From Micromonospora cabrerizensis (GTDB taxonomy: Bacteria > Actinomycetota > Actinomycetes > Mycobacteriales > Micromonosporaceae), in assembly GCF_022230955.1 (NCBI RefSeq), contig NZ_JAKKFI010000077.1:62001-126000 (forward strand): DNA of 64,000 nt, given 5' to 3'. The translations under genes were made by a program, and so were the position numbers. Position 1 is the stretch's first letter; every line of letters starts with the position of its first letter. Under the pieces are notes generated by a model. That model made no database searches. It was not told the DNA's origin and was given only the letters and a program-made list of their open reading frames with translations. Of the stretch, positions 1 to 8,152 are shown piece by piece.

Positions 1-582
1 CTGGACCCATCCGACGTGGAGACCGCCGGCGCACTGCTCTCCGCGCTGGTGCTCGTCCGGATCCCGCTGTTCGTCTTCGCGTCGTTGCAGGCATCACTGC
101 TGCCCGGTCTCGCCACCACGGCCACCACCGGTGACCTCGCCGGCTTCCACAGCCTGCTGCGCCGGGCACTCGGCGTCGTCACCGCGCTCGGCCTCACCGG
201 CGCCGTCGGTGCCGTACTCCTCGGCCCTTGGCTGGTGCAGACCCTCTTCGACGCGCCCGGCGTCCTCGGCCACGGCGACTTCGCCTGGCTCGCCGTCGCC
301 ACCCTCGCCTACCTGTGGGCGATGGTCCTCGGTCAGGCGCTGCTGGCACTCGACCGACACCGGGCACAGGCCCTCGCCTGGGCCGTCGGCGTGGCAGCCC
401 TCGTCGTCGCCACGCTCTCCCCGGTGTCCACCGCGCTGCGCGTGGAGCTCGGCTACGCCATCGGCTCCGTCGTGGTCGCCGCCACCATGGCCGTTCTGCT
501 CCGCAAGCGCACCTCCCCCTCGACGCCCACCCACACCCCTCCCCTCGAGGCTGTCACGCCTGGAGTAAGCGGAGGGATCTGA
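1..582 (+). CDS. Polysaccharide flippase / MATE-like membrane protein, C-terminal part
   Basis: The reading frame is open from the first base, so the gene starts outside the window and only about 193 C-terminal residues are seen. They form several hydrophobic membrane segments (around residues 5-30, 55-75, 90-110, 120-135 and 145-165 of the visible part) followed by a short polar tail. The pattern and the glycosyltransferase that follows three bases later suit a lipopolysaccharide/polysaccharide export flippase of the MOP superfamily, which moves lipid-linked glycans across the membrane. This is inferred from composition and context; no catalytic motif is expected in the family. A downstream GTG at base 16 could be mistaken for the start. 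Confidence 0.6.
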   Translation: MDPSDVETAGALLSALVLVRIPLFVFASLQASLLPGLATTATTGDLAGFHSLLRRALGVVTALGLTGAVGAVLLGPWLVQTLFDAPGVLGHGDFAWLAVATLAYLWAMVLGQALLALDRHRAQALAWAVGVAALVVATLSPVSTALRVELGYAIGSVVVAATMAVLLRKRTSPSTPTHTPPLEAVTPGVSGGI

Positions 583-584
583 TC

Positions 585-1610
585 ATGGCAACACCTCGGA
601 TCACCGTGGTCATGCTGGCCTACGGCCCCGAGCCGTACCTGGTCGACGCCGCCCGCGCCGTCCTCGCCAGCACCGACATCACGGTCGAGCTGATCGTCGT
701 CGACAACGGCTGCACCGGCGACGGCATCGACGCCGTCAAGAACCTCCCCGGGGTACGGGTGTTGAGCCTCGAGCACAACACCGGCTACTCCGGCGGCTGC
801 GCCGTCGGGGCCGCCGAGGCAACCGGAGACTGGCTCGCCTTCGTCAACTCCGACGCGATCGTCGCGGCCGACGCCCTCGCCAAGACCACCGCCGTGGCCG
901 CCGAGGACGGCGTGGGCGCCGCCATGGCGTCCATCCGCCTCGCCGACCGACCCGACCTGATCAACACCGCCGGCAACCCCCTGCACTTCGCCGGCCTCTC
1001 CTGGGCCGGCGGCAACGGCGAACCCGCCACCGCCCACGCCCACCGTCGCTCCGTACCCTCACTCAGCGGCTGCTGCTTCGTCATCGACCGACACCTCTGG
1101 CGCGAACTCGACGGCTTCGCCCCCGAATACTTCGCCTACCACGAGGACACCGAGCTGAGCCTGCGGCTGCGCCAACGCGGCCTGCGCCTGGAGTACGTGC
1201 CGGACGCCGTGGTCCGCCACCACTACGAGTTCTCCCGCAACGCGCTCAAGCTCTACCTGGTCGAACGCAACCGGCTGGTCACCCTGTTCACCACGTACCA
1301 GGCCCGCACCCTCGTGGTGCTCGCCCCCGCGCTGCTGCTCACCGAAGCCGCGATGCTCACCACCGCGCTGGCCGACGGCTGGGCCCGACACAAGATCCGC
1401 GGCTGGCGGTGGCTGTGGCAGCACCGGGGCTGGCTGCGCAGCCGCCGCCGCCAACTCCAGGCCGAACGCCTGGTGCCTGACGGCGTCATCGCCGAGCTGA
1501 TGACCGGTCGGCTACCCCTCACCGACGTCACCGCCCCCGGGCTGGGCGTCTTCAACATGCTGGCCGGGACCTACTGGACCCTCGCCAAACCACTGCTCAA
1601 GCGCAGCTGA
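585..1610 (+). CDS. Glycosyltransferase family 2 (rhamnosyltransferase-like)
   Basis: A 341-residue GT-A fold glycosyltransferase that transfers a sugar from a nucleotide-activated donor to a glycan or lipid-linked acceptor at the cytoplasmic face. Visible motifs are the N-terminal TVVMLAYG strand, VVDNGC near residue 38, the NSD metal/nucleotide motif at residues 88-90 and the HEDTELS motif at 186-192 typical of WbbL-like enzymes. The C-terminal 100 residues include a hydrophobic stretch that may associate with the membrane. The ATG is preceded by GGAGGG and lies three bases after the flippase stop, so the two are an operon for surface polysaccharide assembly. The sugar specificity cannot be read from sequence. 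Confidence 0.85.
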   Translation: MATPRITVVMLAYGPEPYLVDAARAVLASTDITVELIVVDNGCTGDGIDAVKNLPGVRVLSLEHNTGYSGGCAVGAAEATGDWLAFVNSDAIVAADALAKTTAVAAEDGVGAAMASIRLADRPDLINTAGNPLHFAGLSWAGGNGEPATAHAHRRSVPSLSGCCFVIDRHLWRELDGFAPEYFAYHEDTELSLRLRQRGLRLEYVPDAVVRHHYEFSRNALKLYLVERNRLVTLFTTYQARTLVVLAPALLLTEAAMLTTALADGWARHKIRGWRWLWQHRGWLRSRRRQLQAERLVPDGVIAELMTGRLPLTDVTAPGLGVFNMLAGTYWTLAKPLLKRS

Positions 1611-1658
1611 ACGGGCCTGGCTTCACCACCGACGGCCTGCCTCCGCCACACATGACAT

Positions 1659-1690
1659 GGCGGGCGGCCGAGTTTCCTCGACCGCCCGCC
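1659..1690. terminator. Hairpin terminator between convergent genes
   Basis: GGCGGGCGG at 1659-1667 pairs perfectly with CCGCCCGCC at 1682-1690, and an inner CGAG/CTCG adds four more pairs. There is no T-tract. It lies between the stops of the glycosyltransferase (+) and prcA (-) and could end transcription from both sides. Confidence 0.65.
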
Positions 1691-1704
1691 ACCTCAACTG
1701 CTCG

Positions 1705-2535
1705 TTACTTGCCGTCCGCCGGCTTGTCCTCCAGGTCAGCCGAACCCGCCGACGTCGTCGGCTTGTGCGCCTCCGTGGTCGGCTGTGCCGGCGTGTCGGG
1801 GCCACCCGCCTCCGCCGGCTGCTCGGCGTCAGACACATCGCCGTCCAGCAGCGCGGTCAGTGCCGCACCGGTGATCCGACGGAACGTACGCCCAACCCGG
1901 TGACGGTCCAGCACCGCCACCTCGAGCTGGTTGGCGGCGATCGTGCGGGCGGCACCGCCCTCACCACCGACCGTGCTCAACGCCTGCACCGCCACCCGGG
2001 CCGCCTCGCCGAGAGACATGTCCGCCCGGTGCTGCGACTTCAACACACCGGTGATCGCCTCGGCCTGACCACCCATGGCCATCCGCCCCGGCTCGTCGTT
2101 GACCGAGCCGTCGTACGTCAACCGGTACAACTCGTCATCGTCCGCGGTGGCACCGACCTCCGCCACGCAGATCTCCACCTCGAACGGCTTCGACTGCTCC
2201 GTGAAGATCGCGCCGAGAGTCTGCGCGAACGCGTTGGCCAGGGCCCGGCCGGTGACGTCACGCCGGTCGTAGCTCAGACCGTTCAGGTCGGCCATCCGCA
2301 CACCGGCCCGGCGCAGATTCTCGAACTCGTTGTACCGGCCGACCGCGGCGAAGCCGATCCGGTCGTAGATCTCGCTGACCTTGTGCAGGGCACTGGAGAG
2401 GTTCTCCGCGACGAAGAGCACCCCGCCGGCGTAGCTGAGGACCACGGCGCTGCGACCCCGAGCGATGCCCTTGCGGGCCAGCTCGGAGCGGTCGCGCATG
2501 ATCTGTTCGGGCGAGGCGTAGAACTGCATGGCCAC
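1705..2535 (-). CDS. prcA: 20S proteasome subunit alpha
   Basis: The 276-residue alpha subunit forms the outer rings and gate of the 20S proteasome. The N-terminus reads VAMQFYASPEQ, the signature of actinobacterial PrcA, followed by the ARKGIARGRS segment of the H0/S1 region. The C-terminus extends beyond the folded core with a low-complexity Ala/Pro/Thr/Glu tail, a common feature outside mycobacteria. The start is GTG at 2535, eight bases after AAGGAGAA; the in-frame ATG two codons later is the alternative. prcB ends 61 bases upstream. The gene order prcB-prcA is the usual one, but the next gene downstream is convergent and is not pafA. Confidence 0.97.
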   Translation of the reverse strand: MAMQFYASPEQIMRDRSELARKGIARGRSAVVLSYAGGVLFVAENLSSALHKVSEIYDRIGFAAVGRYNEFENLRRAGVRMADLNGLSYDRRDVTGRALANAFAQTLGAIFTEQSKPFEVEICVAEVGATADDDELYRLTYDGSVNDEPGRMAMGGQAEAITGVLKSQHRADMSLGEAARVAVQALSTVGGEGGAARTIAANQLEVAVLDRHRVGRTFRRITGAALTALLDGDVSDAEQPAEAGGPDTPAQPTTEAHKPTTSAGSADLEDKPADGK

Positions 2536-2596
2536 GGCGGCGGTTCTCCTTACGGCGCTGTGCTGACGACTGCTGACTGGTGGGGGTGGACAGGGC

Positions 2597-3436
2597 TCAA
2601 CCGCCCGGGTTCTCCATCCGACCGGCGACCACACCCTCGGCGATAGCCGCCGTCTCGGCGTCGGTCAGCCGGCGGGTGCCCTCGGCGGTAGCGGTCATCA
2701 CCACCGGATAGATCCGCCGGGTCAGGTCCGGCCCGCCGGTCGCGGTGTCGTCGTCGGCCGCGTCGTAGAGCGCCTCGACCGCGAGCCGGGTGGCGTCGTC
2801 GACCGACAGACCAGCCCGGAAACGCTTCTTCAACGCCGACTTCGCGAACAGCGAACCGGAGCCGATCGCGTCGTAGCCGGTCTCCTCGTACGGACCGCCG
2901 GTCACATCGAAGCTGAAGATCCGACCAGCCCTCGCCGGGTCCGCGGCGGCCAGGTCGAAGCCGGCGAACAACGGCACCACGGCCAGGCCCTGCATGGCCG
3001 CGCCCAGGTTGCCACGGATCATGGACGCCAACCGGTTGGCCTTGCCGTCCAGCGAGAGCATCGCGCCCTCGATCTTCTCGTAGTGCTCCAGCTCCACCTG
3101 GAACAGTCGCATCAGCTCGATGCCGATGCCCGCGGTGCCCGCGATGCCGACCAGCGAGTACGCGTCGGCCGGATGCACCTTCTCGATGTCGCGCTGGGCG
3201 ATCAGGTTGCCCATGGTGGCCCGTCGGTCGCCCGCCATCACCACACCCTCGGCGGCCGCGATGGCCACGATGGTGGTCGCGTGCGGCGCCAGGTCGGCTG
3301 CCATGCCCGGCGGCAGCGGCCGCCGACCGGGCAGCATCTCGGGGGCCACCCGACTCAGGAACGTCGTGAAGGAGGACGTCCCCGCGTTGGTGAACACATC
3401 TGGTAGACGCCCGGATGGATCAAAGCCCGCTGCCAC
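2597..3436 (-). CDS. prcB: 20S proteasome subunit beta
   Basis: The 279-residue catalytic subunit is made as a proprotein. A 53-residue propeptide ends at His-Ala before TTIVAIA, so Thr54 should become the N-terminal nucleophile after autoprocessing. The GDRRAT motif follows, and Lys in DIEKVHP matches the catalytic lysine. The GRLP...SSF segment of the propeptide resembles that of Streptomyces PrcB, which supports the GTG start at 3436 with GAGAGG seven bases upstream. The start lies 82 bases inside the 3' end of the upstream endonuclease VII reading frame, an unusually long overlap suggesting translational coupling. Role: degradation of pupylated substrates delivered by Arc. Confidence 0.97.
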   Translation of the reverse strand: MAAGFDPSGRLPDVFTNAGTSSFTTFLSRVAPEMLPGRRPLPPGMAADLAPHATTIVAIAAAEGVVMAGDRRATMGNLIAQRDIEKVHPADAYSLVGIAGTAGIGIELMRLFQVELEHYEKIEGAMLSLDGKANRLASMIRGNLGAAMQGLAVVPLFAGFDLAAADPARAGRIFSFDVTGGPYEETGYDAIGSGSLFAKSALKKRFRAGLSVDDATRLAVEALYDAADDDTATGGPDLTRRIYPVVMTATAEGTRRLTDAETAAIAEGVVAGRMENPGG

Positions 3437-4042
3437 GTGGTTCCTCTCAGGTACGTGATCGCCCTGGCCAGCCTCATGGGACTGTCACGGAACTGGCCAA
3501 GACCACCGTTGCAGTTGAAGCAGAGTATCCCGCGCACCCATCCGGTGCGATGATCGTGGTCCAGATGTTGGGGATCCGCGCCGCCACAGATCGCGCACAC
3601 CCCGCCCTGCTCGGCCAGGAGCTCCTGAAACTCCTTCTCTCCCACGCCGTACCGGCCGCCGCAGGTGGTACTCGCGGTTGCCCCCGTACAGCCGCTCTTT
3701 CGTCTCTTTGGTCCTGGCGTTGTGGCAGGGCTTGCAGTAGGTGGCATAACCGGAGGTGTCCGCCCGGTTACGGGGGAAGGCATCGAACGGCTTGACCGCA
3801 TCGCAGGCCGAACAGAACCTGTGGCCCTCGGGCACGATGCGACCTACGCGCACCCCGCGGTCGAACTTTGCCTTCACCCGACGCGCGTAACTAGCCTTGG
3901 ACCGCTCGTTGAAGCAGGGTTTGCAGTAACTTCCCCGTCCATCCGGCCTCTTGGAGCTCGCGCAGAACTGATCGAGCCCCTTCCATTCGCTGCAATCCCG
4001 GCAGCGACGGAGTCCGTCACGATCATCGCCCGCTCTAGGCAT
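3355..4042 (-). pseudogene. Endonuclease VII / HNH-like zinc protein with a +1 frameshift
   Basis: Two frames together encode one protein. From ATG 4042 the first frame gives two zinc-ribbon-like units (CRDC...CKPC and CSAC...CKPC) and ends in YHLRR at base 3656. The second frame resumes at 3654 with RYGVGEKEF and carries the recombination endonuclease VII core: CAICGG, LDHDHRTG, VRGILCFNCN. Removing one G at 3654/3655 in a GC-rich run restores a continuous product of about 228 residues ending at 3355. As written the gene would make a 185-residue protein lacking the nuclease core. It lies 21 bases after pup and overlaps the prcB start by 82 bases. The defect could be a real mutation or a sequencing error; no slippery heptamer is seen, so programmed frameshifting is less likely. 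Confidence 0.8.
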
Positions 4043-4063
4043 GTCCGATTTAACCCTATATGC

Positions 4064-4279
4064 TCACTCACCCCCTTTTTGCACGTAGCCTCTCACGAAC
4101 TCTTCTGCGTTTTCTTCCAGGACGGAGTCGATCTCGTCGAGGAGATCGTCGACATCCTCGGTGATCTCGGCGTGCCGCTCGGCCACCTCGGGGTTGGCCT
4201 CGGTGGTGACGTCCTCGATTTCCTCGCCCTGACGGGACTTGCCGGACTGCGACTGGCCGCCGCTGTCATGAGTGGCCAC
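4064..4279 (-). CDS. pup: Prokaryotic ubiquitin-like protein Pup
   Basis: A 71-residue, highly acidic, mostly disordered modifier that is joined through its C-terminal glutamate to substrate lysines, marking them for the proteasome. The central ITEDVDDLLDEIDSVLEEN helix is the segment that binds the Arc coiled coil, and the C-terminus is GYVQKGGE. The last codon is GAG, so this Pup is encoded with Glu and does not need deamidation. The start is GTG at 4279, preceded by GGAGGAGG; the longer upstream reading frame is not Pup-like. It is the first gene of the pup-endonuclease-prcB-prcA string and lies 104 bases downstream of dop. Confidence 0.97.
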   Translation of the reverse strand: MATHDSGGQSQSGKSRQGEEIEDVTTEANPEVAERHAEITEDVDDLLDEIDSVLEENAEEFVRGYVQKGGE

Positions 4280-4383
4280 TGCTGCCTCCTCCACGATCGT
4301 CTGCGATGAACTTACCTCGCGGGGGCGACGAAAAGCCCGCCGCGCGCCGGCTTGCGGCACACGACGGGCATCCGGACACGCGT

Positions 4384-5901
4384 TCAGCCCCCGGTCAACG
4401 TCTCCAGCAGGTCCTTGGCGCTGGCACAACGGTCGAACAGTGCCCCGACGTGCGCGCGAGTGCCCCGCTCCGGCTCCATCATCGGCACCCGGACCAGTGA
4501 CTCCCGGCCCACGTCGAAGATCACCGAGTCCCAGCTCGCGGCGACGACCTCGGATGCGTACTGGGCGAGGCAGCGACCACGGAAGTAGGCCCGGGTGTCC
4601 TCCGGCGGCTCGGTCATCGCGGTGCGCGTCTCGTCGTCGGTGAGCAACGTCTTCATCGCCCCCCGGCTGACCAGCCGGTGGTAGAGGCCCTTCTCCGGTC
4701 GGACGTCGGAATACTGCAGGTCGACCAGTTGCAGCTTGTGCGAGCCCCAGCCGAGATTCTCCCGCTCCCGGTAACCCTCGAGCAGTCGCAGCTTGGCCAC
4801 CCAGTCCAACTCGTCGACGCAGAGCATCGGGTCACGGCCCAGCCGGTCCAGGACGCTCTCCCAGCGGTCGAGCACGTCGACGGTCTGCTCGTCGGCGTCG
4901 GTGCCGTACCGGTCGTCGACAAAGGACCGGACCCGCTCCAGGTACGCCCACTGCAGGTCCAGGGCGGTGAGCCGGCGACCGTCGCGCAGTCGCATGAGGT
5001 GCGACAGGCCGGGGTCGTGGCTGACCGCGCGCAGCTCGCTGACCGGGTCGGCGATGCCGAGGTCGGCCCCGAGCGCCTTCTCCTCGATCATGGTGAGGAT
5101 CAGCGCGGTGGTGCCGACCTTGAGGTAGGTGGAGATCTCGGAGAGGTTGGCGTCACCGATGATGACGTGCAGCCGGCGGTATTTGTCGGCGTCGGAGTGC
5201 GGCTCGTCGCGGGTGTTGATGATCGGTCGCTTGAGCGTGGTCTCCAGGCCGACCTCGACCTCGAAGAAGTCGGCGCGCTGGGAGATCTGGAAGCCGCTCT
5301 GCCCGCCGTCCTGGCCGATGCCGACGCGGCCGGCGCCGCAGACGATCTGGCGGGTGACGAAGAACGGCGTCAGGTACGACACGATGTCGGCGAACGGCGT
5401 CTGCCGGCGCATCAGGTAGTTTTCGTGCGCGCCGTAGCTGGCGCCCTTGTTGTCGGTGTTGTTCTTGTAGAGGTGGATCGGCTGGGTGCCCGGGATGGTG
5501 GCGGCGCGGCGGGACGCCTCGGCCATCACCCGCTCGCCGGCCTTGTCCCAGCGCACGATGTCGCGGGGGGTGGTGACCTCCGGGGTGGAGTATTCGGGGT
5601 GGGCGTGGTCGACGTAGAGGCGTGCGCCGTTGGTGAGTATCACGTTGGCGAGGCCGAGGTCTTCGTCGGCCAGTGCCTCGGCCGGATCGTAGGCCGCGCC
5701 GGAGTAGGTGAAGCCGCGGGCGTCGCGCAGCGGCGACTCTTCCTCGTAGTCCCAGCGGGCTCGCCCGCCCCGGTTGAGCTCTGGACGGGCCCCGTAGGCG
5801 TTGACCACCTGTGATGAGGTGACCATCGGGTTGGCTCCGGCCTGTCCGGGCACGGAGATGCCGTACTCGACTTCGGTGCCCATGATCCGACGTACCGTCA
5901 T
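4384..5901 (-). CDS. dop: Depupylase / Pup deamidase Dop
   Basis: A 505-residue member of the glutamine-synthetase-like Pup ligase/deamidase family. The N-terminus MTVRRIMGTEVEYGI and the WDYEEESPLRDARG segment followed by an insertion before LANVILTNGARLYVDHAHPEYS identify Dop rather than PafA. Other conserved blocks are LYKNNTDNKGASYG, SYLTPF, and the NTRDEPH/HVIIGDANLSE ATP-site region. Dop cleaves the isopeptide bond between Pup and substrates and, where Pup ends in Gln, also deamidates it. Here Pup is encoded with Glu, so only depupylation should be needed. ATG at 5901 is supported by family alignment; the upstream GAGTGG is a weak ribosome site. Confidence 0.95.
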   Translation of the reverse strand: MTVRRIMGTEVEYGISVPGQAGANPMVTSSQVVNAYGARPELNRGGRARWDYEEESPLRDARGFTYSGAAYDPAEALADEDLGLANVILTNGARLYVDHAHPEYSTPEVTTPRDIVRWDKAGERVMAEASRRAATIPGTQPIHLYKNNTDNKGASYGAHENYLMRRQTPFADIVSYLTPFFVTRQIVCGAGRVGIGQDGGQSGFQISQRADFFEVEVGLETTLKRPIINTRDEPHSDADKYRRLHVIIGDANLSEISTYLKVGTTALILTMIEEKALGADLGIADPVSELRAVSHDPGLSHLMRLRDGRRLTALDLQWAYLERVRSFVDDRYGTDADEQTVDVLDRWESVLDRLGRDPMLCVDELDWVAKLRLLEGYRERENLGWGSHKLQLVDLQYSDVRPEKGLYHRLVSRGAMKTLLTDDETRTAMTEPPEDTRAYFRGRCLAQYASEVVAASWDSVIFDVGRESLVRVPMMEPERGTRAHVGALFDRCASAKDLLETLTGG

Positions 5902-6011
5902 GCGACCACTCGCTTCGCTCGCCCCTGGAGCCGGCGTGCCCGCCGCTCACACCATCGAGACTAGTCTGCGTCGTGGCCTACCGCGCGGCCCTGCGGGTCG
6001 GCGCGGCGCGG

Positions 6012-8012
6012 CTACCGTGCCGTGGCGGGTTTGAGCGGCACGACGGTCAGGCCCTCCCGCAGGGACGGGTTCGCCGCGAGGATCTCGTCGACGCCCTGCT
6101 GGGCGGCTGGGCTGGCGATGATGAGCCGCAGTGGGCGGGGGGTCCGACGCAGGACCTCCTCGGTGCGGGCGGGCTCCTGGAAGACGGAGAAGTAGATGCC
6201 GGGTTCGGTCTGCGCGGTGGTGCTCTGGATGGCGGAGAGGAAGACCGACTCCCGGTAGCTCTGCTCACCCTTGCCGTCGACGACGAGCGTGACGGTGCCG
6301 GGGATTGCCGGGTACGCGCGAGCGGCTGCGGCGGTGACCGCCGCTGAGCGGCTGATGGCCGACCGGTCGCGGTTGACCCAGTCCTGGGTCCAGGTGGTGT
6401 TGCTGGCGCTGCGGTGGAAGAAGCCGCCGGTGAGGCCGAGCAGGCCGGTGCCGGCGAGAACCGCGAGTGTCATGAGGGTGGCGGTGGCGACGGTGGGCAG
6501 GGCGGCGGCGATCGGGCGGCGTCGCGGTTCGGCGTCGGTGTTCTGGGCGGGCACCGGCAGCAGCCGGGCGAGGGCGGCGGTGCCCATGATGAGCGCGAGG
6601 ATGAGCAGGTGGGCGCTCTTGCCGAAGTAGTAGGCGGGTGGGTCGCCGTTGACGAGGTTGATGGCGGCCATGCTGGCGGAGAAGAGCAGGGCCACGGCGA
6701 GGACGCCGAGGTAGCGCCGCCAGGTGGTTTCGTCGAGGTTGGTGCGGACGAGCACGGCGGCGACGACGAGTGCGCCGAGCCCGACGACGGTGTTGTAGGT
6801 CTCGGACAGCGGTGCGCCGCCGGGGGCAGCGAGCGCCTCGCTCTGGCCGGCGACGAGCACGCCGATGACGGCGATCAGCGGGGCGAGTATGCCGGTGAGG
6901 ACCGCGACGATCGCGACGGTGCCGGGGCGGGCGCGCAACCGCCGACGGTCGGCGATCAGCCAGCAGAGGACCATCGCGCCGGTCGGCAGGAGGAAGAGGT
7001 AGTAGCTGAAGCCGATGCCGATCAGGAGGGCGCCGACGAGGATGAGTTGTTCGCGAAGCCGGTGCAGGGGGCGGGCGACGAGGGCGACGAGGATGGCCGC
7101 GAGGCTGAGCCCGAACGTCTCGCTGGGGTAGCCGGCGACGAGCAGCCGGGGCAGCTCGGTGCCGAGGATCAGCGCGGTCACGGCGGTGATGAGGACCAGT
7201 CGGCGCAGCGGGTGCAGGGGGCCGGCGATGTGGTGGGCGGCCCAGACCAGCACGAGGACGAGCATCGCGAAGGTGGCGAGGGACCAGAAGAGGTAGTGGT
7301 TCAGCAGGGCGGGCCCGGCGGGCACGTCGCCGGGGCTCTGGAAGCCGTCGAGCAGGGCGGTGGTGAAGTGCCAGCCCTGCGGGTAGTGCACCAGGCCGGA
7401 GAAGATGTGCTGCCGGGCGGTGTCGGGGTCGATGAAGAGGTAGCCGCCGAGGCGTCCGATCTCGTCGAACAGTGCGGGGTGGCGGGCGTTGTCCTCGCCG
7501 ATCATGGCGAGGTTGAGTCGTTGGCCGAAGCCGCTGGCCCGCAGGTAGGGGGTGGCGAGGTAGCCGGCGGCGAGTGCCGCGGCGGCCAGCGAGACCAGGT
7601 CGGACCACCGGGCGCGGGGCAGGCGGGGCGCGCGTCGGGAGAGCACGGCGGCCAGGGCCAGGACGGTCAGCGTGAGGCCGGTGACCGGGACCGGGTGCAG
7701 GCCCCAGGGCCAGACGGTGAAGAGCAGGCCGGCGGCGCAGGTGAGGCCGGCCAGCAGGGCGAGGGCGAGGACCAGCCGGTCGAGCAGGCTGCGGCCGGAG
7801 CGCAGCAGACTGGCGGTGCCGAGCAGGATCAGTGGGGGCAGCAGCCACGCGGCGTGGATCGCGTTCGCGGCGAGCGGCACGAGCCAGCAGGCCAGCAGGA
7901 TGGCCAGCAGCACACCGGCCCCGGGGCGTGGGCGTGCCGGTGGGGGTGCGACGACTCGGCTGTCGGTGCCTTCCGGCACTCCTGGCATCTCCAAGGTGGC
8001 CTGGGCACGCAC
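6012..8012 (-). CDS. Large multi-pass membrane protein of unknown function
   Basis: A 666-residue integral membrane protein with a short cytoplasmic N-terminus and roughly a dozen or more hydrophobic segments up to about residue 520. A soluble C-terminal domain of about 130 residues follows, containing a VTLVVDGKGEQSYRESVFLS stretch. The outline (many helices, a large loop after the fourth or fifth, an extracytoplasmic tail) resembles GT-C-type glycosyltransferase or arabinosyltransferase-like proteins, but I see no diagnostic acidic motif, so function is not assigned. GTG at 8012 is chosen because GAGGA lies five bases upstream. It sits between arc and dop, 110 bases before dop; a terminator separates it from arc, so it may instead lead the dop-pup-prc transcript. 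Confidence 0.8.
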   Translation of the reverse strand: MRAQATLEMPGVPEGTDSRVVAPPPARPRPGAGVLLAILLACWLVPLAANAIHAAWLLPPLILLGTASLLRSGRSLLDRLVLALALLAGLTCAAGLLFTVWPWGLHPVPVTGLTLTVLALAAVLSRRAPRLPRARWSDLVSLAAAALAAGYLATPYLRASGFGQRLNLAMIGEDNARHPALFDEIGRLGGYLFIDPDTARQHIFSGLVHYPQGWHFTTALLDGFQSPGDVPAGPALLNHYLFWSLATFAMLVLVLVWAAHHIAGPLHPLRRLVLITAVTALILGTELPRLLVAGYPSETFGLSLAAILVALVARPLHRLREQLILVGALLIGIGFSYYLFLLPTGAMVLCWLIADRRRLRARPGTVAIVAVLTGILAPLIAVIGVLVAGQSEALAAPGGAPLSETYNTVVGLGALVVAAVLVRTNLDETTWRRYLGVLAVALLFSASMAAINLVNGDPPAYYFGKSAHLLILALIMGTAALARLLPVPAQNTDAEPRRRPIAAALPTVATATLMTLAVLAGTGLLGLTGGFFHRSASNTTWTQDWVNRDRSAISRSAAVTAAAARAYPAIPGTVTLVVDGKGEQSYRESVFLSAIQSTTAQTEPGIYFSVFQEPARTEEVLRRTPRPLRLIIASPAAQQGVDEILAANPSLREGLTVVPLKPATAR

Positions 8013-8113
8013 GCGAGTCCTCGTTAGGTAGGTCAGCGAAATCGCCGCAGTCTAGCCCAGCTCAGCGCGGTCGTTGTGCCCGTCGGCCGACTCGCGGGAG
8101 GACCCGAGGCGCG

Positions 8114-8148
8114 CAGCGGCGGCACCGGGGAGTCCGGTGCCGCCGCTG
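8114..8148 (-). terminator. Strong hairpin directly after arc
   Basis: A perfect 15-bp stem, CAGCGGCGGCACCGG at 8114-8128 with its complement at 8134-8148, around a 5-base loop. It begins five bases after the arc stop and should separate arc transcription from the membrane protein, dop and pup. Confidence 0.75.
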
Positions 8149-8152
8149 GCGG

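Noticed and set aside
3640..3670. Programmed frameshift in the endonuclease VII gene
   Set aside because: No slippery heptamer and no stop codon placed to stimulate a shift; a simple indel or sequencing error explains it better.
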